Shown here piece by piece: positions 14,356 through 16,534 of a DNA stretch of 16,534 bases. The stretch comes from an uncultured Fibrobacter sp. (GTDB lineage: Bacteria > Fibrobacterota > Fibrobacteria > Fibrobacterales > Fibrobacteraceae). The position numbers and the translations under genes were made by a program. The stretch covers positions 1 through 16,534 of the forward strand of contig CALATK010000211.1 in NCBI GenBank assembly GCA_937891805.1, read 5' to 3'. How positions within the stretch are numbered: position 1 is the first letter of the stretch; the number at the start of each line of letters is the position of its first letter. Below the pieces are notes generated by a model. It did no database searches. It saw only the letters and a list, made by a program, of their open reading frames with translations, and was not told the DNA's origin.

Positions 14356-16534
14356 CTATCTCAGCACAATATCCCCGTTTGCGACGAGCTTGTCACGCAG
14401 CTTGTTGTGGGCCTTGTTGACTTCGTCGTCGGTGAGCGTGCGGTCCATGGCCTGGTAGGTGAGGCTGTAGACCATGTTCTTCTTGCCGGCTTCGATCTTG
14501 TCGCCTTCGTAGATGCTCTTGAGGGTAATCTTCGCGAGGTTCTTGGGGTTGAGCCCCTTGATGCGGGCGACAATGTCTTCGTGGGTCATGGACTTCGCCA
14601 CTTCCAGCGAGATGTCGCGGCTAGACGGCACCTGGCGGCTGAAGGCTTCGAACACGATCTTCTTGTGGGTGGCGTGTTCCATCTTGTCCATGTCGAGTTC
14701 CATCACGTAGGTGGTGTAGCTGATGTCGTTAGCGGCCATCACGGAGGGGTGGAGTTCGCCCATGGTGCCGAGCACCACGCCGTCGGCGAGGATTTCGGTC
14801 TGCTTGCCCGGGTGCAGGAAGATTTCAGGCTTGGCGGGCACGCGGAATTCCACCACGAGGCCCACGCGCTTGAGGAAGCTCTGCACGAATCCCTTGAATG
14901 CGGCAAAGTCAATCTGGGCGGGCTTGTCGTTGAGCGGGTTCACGTCGAAGTTGCCTGCAATCGTGAGGGCGACGAGGTTCGATTCGTCGAAGCCCGGGTC
15001 GCGCACGTCCTTGCGGTCGCGCTTGAACTGGCCCTTGGCCACTTCGAACAGGCGCACGGAACCCGGACGGTTCTTCTCGTTCTCGGCAACGCTCTTGAGG
15101 AGGTTGGGGAGGAGGCTCGTGGGCACGGCGCCCAGCTCTTCGGAAAGCGGGTTCAGGAGCAGTGCGGGCTTGGAGCGGCGGTCGTCGCTTTCGGGGCCAA
15201 AGAGGGCCTCGGTGCGGGCCTTGCTCGTGAAGCGCAGGCTCAAGCATTCATGCAGGCCCATCGCAGAGAGGGTCTTGCGAATCTTGCGGTTCAGAACTTC
15301 AATCGGCGGGAGCTCGTTCGGCTGCATCTTGAAGGAGGGCAGCGTGTACGGGATGTTGTCGAACCCGACGAGGCGGGCGACTTCTTCGATGAGGTCCACT
15401 TCGTGTTCCAGGTCCGGGCGGAAGCTCGGAATCTTGAAGGTGATGGAGTCCGCCGTCTTGGAGACGACTTCGAGGGCGATGCCCGTGAGGAACTTTTCCA
15501 CCTGGGCCATGTCGAGTTTCATGCCGATAACGCGTTCGGCCTGGGCGATGCGGAGCGTGACCACGTTGTTCTCTTTCTTGTGGTCGTCGCCGGTGTATTC
15601 GACGGAGCCCTTGAGAATACGGCCACCCGCGACTTCCTGGATGAGGGCGCAGGCGTACTTGCTGTATTCGTCCTGGGTCGCGAAATCGATTTCGCGTTCA
15701 AAGCGGTAGCTGGAGTCCGTGGAAATGCAGAGGCGCTTGGCCTGCTTGCGGACCACCGTCGGGTTGAACCAGGCACTTTCGAGGAACACGTTCTTGGTAG
15801 CGTCGACGATTTCGGACTCGACGCCACCCATCACGCCGGCAACGCAGGCCGGACGGTCGCCGTCGCAAATCACGAGGTCGTTTTCAACGAGTTCGTGAGC
15901 GGTGTGGTCGATGGTTTCAATCTTTTCGCCCTTCACGGCGCGGCGAACCTTAATCTTGTTGCCGTGCAGCTGGTCCATGTCAAAGCTGTGGAGCGGCTGG
16001 CCCACGTCCATCAAAATGAAGTTCGTGATGTCGACGACGTTGTTGATGCTGTTCATGCCCACGGCATGAAGGAGTTTCGCGAGCCAAGCCGGGGACTTTT
16101 CGACCTTCACGTCCTTGATGACGCGGCCCACGTAGCGGGAGCAACCGCAGCCGGGAACCACTTCGAGGCTGATGGCGGAACTTGCCGGTTCGGCGTCCTC
16201 GTTCAAGGTGTAGGCGAGGGGCTTGAGCGGGCGGTTGAACTTGGCGGCAAGTTCGCGTGCAACGCCACGGTGGCTGAGTGCATCCGGGCGGTTCGGGGTC
16301 ACGTTCAGTTCATAGCACACGTCGTACATGCCGAGGCTCACGAACGGGGTACCTGCCGGGATGCTGTCATCCAGCAGGATGAAGTTCAGCATCTCCTCTC
16401 CGTCGTACTCGAACAGCATCGACAGCAGCATGCCGCAGGATTCTCTGCCCATCATTTTCCGGGGAGGCAGGTTGGTGATCGCCACCAAAGTCTTGCCGAT
16501 CAGCTCCTCGGGCTTGTAGAACTTGGCAATGCCG
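14356..16534 (-). CDS. pheT: Phenylalanine-tRNA ligase beta subunit (5' end outside window)
   Basis: This is the C-terminal 725 residues of the large subunit of the (alpha-beta)2 enzyme that charges tRNA-Phe; about 80 N-terminal residues lie beyond the edge, and the frame is open to 16534. Visible in order are a tRNA-binding OB-type segment (to about 16350), the VTPNRPDALSHRG element that starts the core, the B3/B4 region with GGVESEIVDATKN, the B5 domain ending PSFRPDLEHEVDLIEEVARL, the catalytic-like core and the C-terminal anticodon-binding FDX-ACB domain with RDISLEV, YSLTYQAMDRTLTDDEV and a final GDIVLR. The TTG at 16488 is an internal Leu codon, not a start. The OB segment looks like that of MetRS and has distinct codon use. 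pheS is expected upstream, off-window. Confidence 0.95.
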   Translation of the reverse strand, partial: GIAKFYKPEELIGKTLVAITNLPPRKMMGRESCGMLLSMLFEYDGEEMLNFILLDDSIPAGTPFVSLGMYDVCYELNVTPNRPDALSHRGVARELAAKFNRPLKPLAYTLNEDAEPASSAISLEVVPGCGCSRYVGRVIKDVKVEKSPAWLAKLLHAVGMNSINNVVDITNFILMDVGQPLHSFDMDQLHGNKIKVRRAVKGEKIETIDHTAHELVENDLVICDGDRPACVAGVMGGVESEIVDATKNVFLESAWFNPTVVRKQAKRLCISTDSSYRFEREIDFATQDEYSKYACALIQEVAGGRILKGSVEYTGDDHKKENNVVTLRIAQAERVIGMKLDMAQVEKFLTGIALEVVSKTADSITFKIPSFRPDLEHEVDLIEEVARLVGFDNIPYTLPSFKMQPNELPPIEVLNRKIRKTLSAMGLHECLSLRFTSKARTEALFGPESDDRRSKPALLLNPLSEELGAVPTSLLPNLLKSVAENEKNRPGSVRLFEVAKGQFKRDRKDVRDPGFDESNLVALTIAGNFDVNPLNDKPAQIDFAAFKGFVQSFLKRVGLVVEFRVPAKPEIFLHPGKQTEILADGVVLGTMGELHPSVMAANDISYTTYVMELDMDKMEHATHKKIVFEAFSRQVPSSRDISLEVAKSMTHEDIVARIKGLNPKNLAKITLKSIYEGDKIEAGKKNMVYSLTYQAMDRTLTDDEVNKAHNKLRDKLVANGDIVLR

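Noticed and set aside
14723..15709. 328-codon open frame on the plus strand opposite pheT
   Set aside because: Ser/Arg-rich, no recognisable domain, entirely inside the pheT coding region. The PheT frame matches its family throughout.

Overview
The window reads as ordinary chromosome of a moderately GC-rich Gram-negative bacterium. Lipoproteins with clear lipoboxes, a DUF3098-like small membrane protein, the LplT/Aas phospholipid-repair fusion and the general style fit the FCB group, most likely a Fibrobacter relative. That assignment is an inference from recall; no rRNA is present to settle it. The far left end holds what looks like the terminal inverted repeat of an IS3-family element.

Layout. 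(1) 1-54: IS end. (2) 87-553, minus strand: a good sigma70 promoter drives a small two-helix membrane protein followed by tRNA-Val(TAC), tRNA-Asp(GTC) and a strong intrinsic terminator. (3) 563-4100, minus strand: a three-gene operon of small coiled-coil lipoprotein, PhoH-type ATPase and PgpH-type HD phosphodiesterase, the last two overlapping by 4 bp. (4) 4181-5569, plus strand: a PepP-type M24 aminopeptidase. (5) 5683-9972, plus strand: a 1142-residue natural fusion of an MFS lysophospholipid flippase (LplT), a PlsC acyltransferase and an acyl-ACP synthetase (Aas), with an unknown three-helix membrane protein directly downstream. (6) 10123-12806, plus strand: thymidylate synthase, dihydrofolate reductase and an MgtC/DUF4010 membrane protein, so thyA and folA sit together and close the dTMP/dihydrofolate cycle. 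(7) 12877-13797, plus strand: an NAD-dependent epimerase-like SDR with its own likely promoter and terminator, converging on (8) an unknown lipoprotein, 13819-14286, minus strand. (9) 14356 to the right edge, minus strand: pheT, lacking its 5' end.

The most notable features are three. Two related AATTCGGA-type palindromic intergenic repeats (about 5555-5641 and 10934-11019) begin at a stop codon and end just before the next gene; they seem to supply the last residues of PepP and the Shine-Dalgarno sequence of folA. The PheT N-terminus carries a MetRS/EMAPII-like tRNA-binding segment with codon use unlike the rest of the gene. The LplT-PlsC-Aas fusion has an altered FPEG motif. I see no CRISPR array, phage, toxin-antitoxin or defence system.
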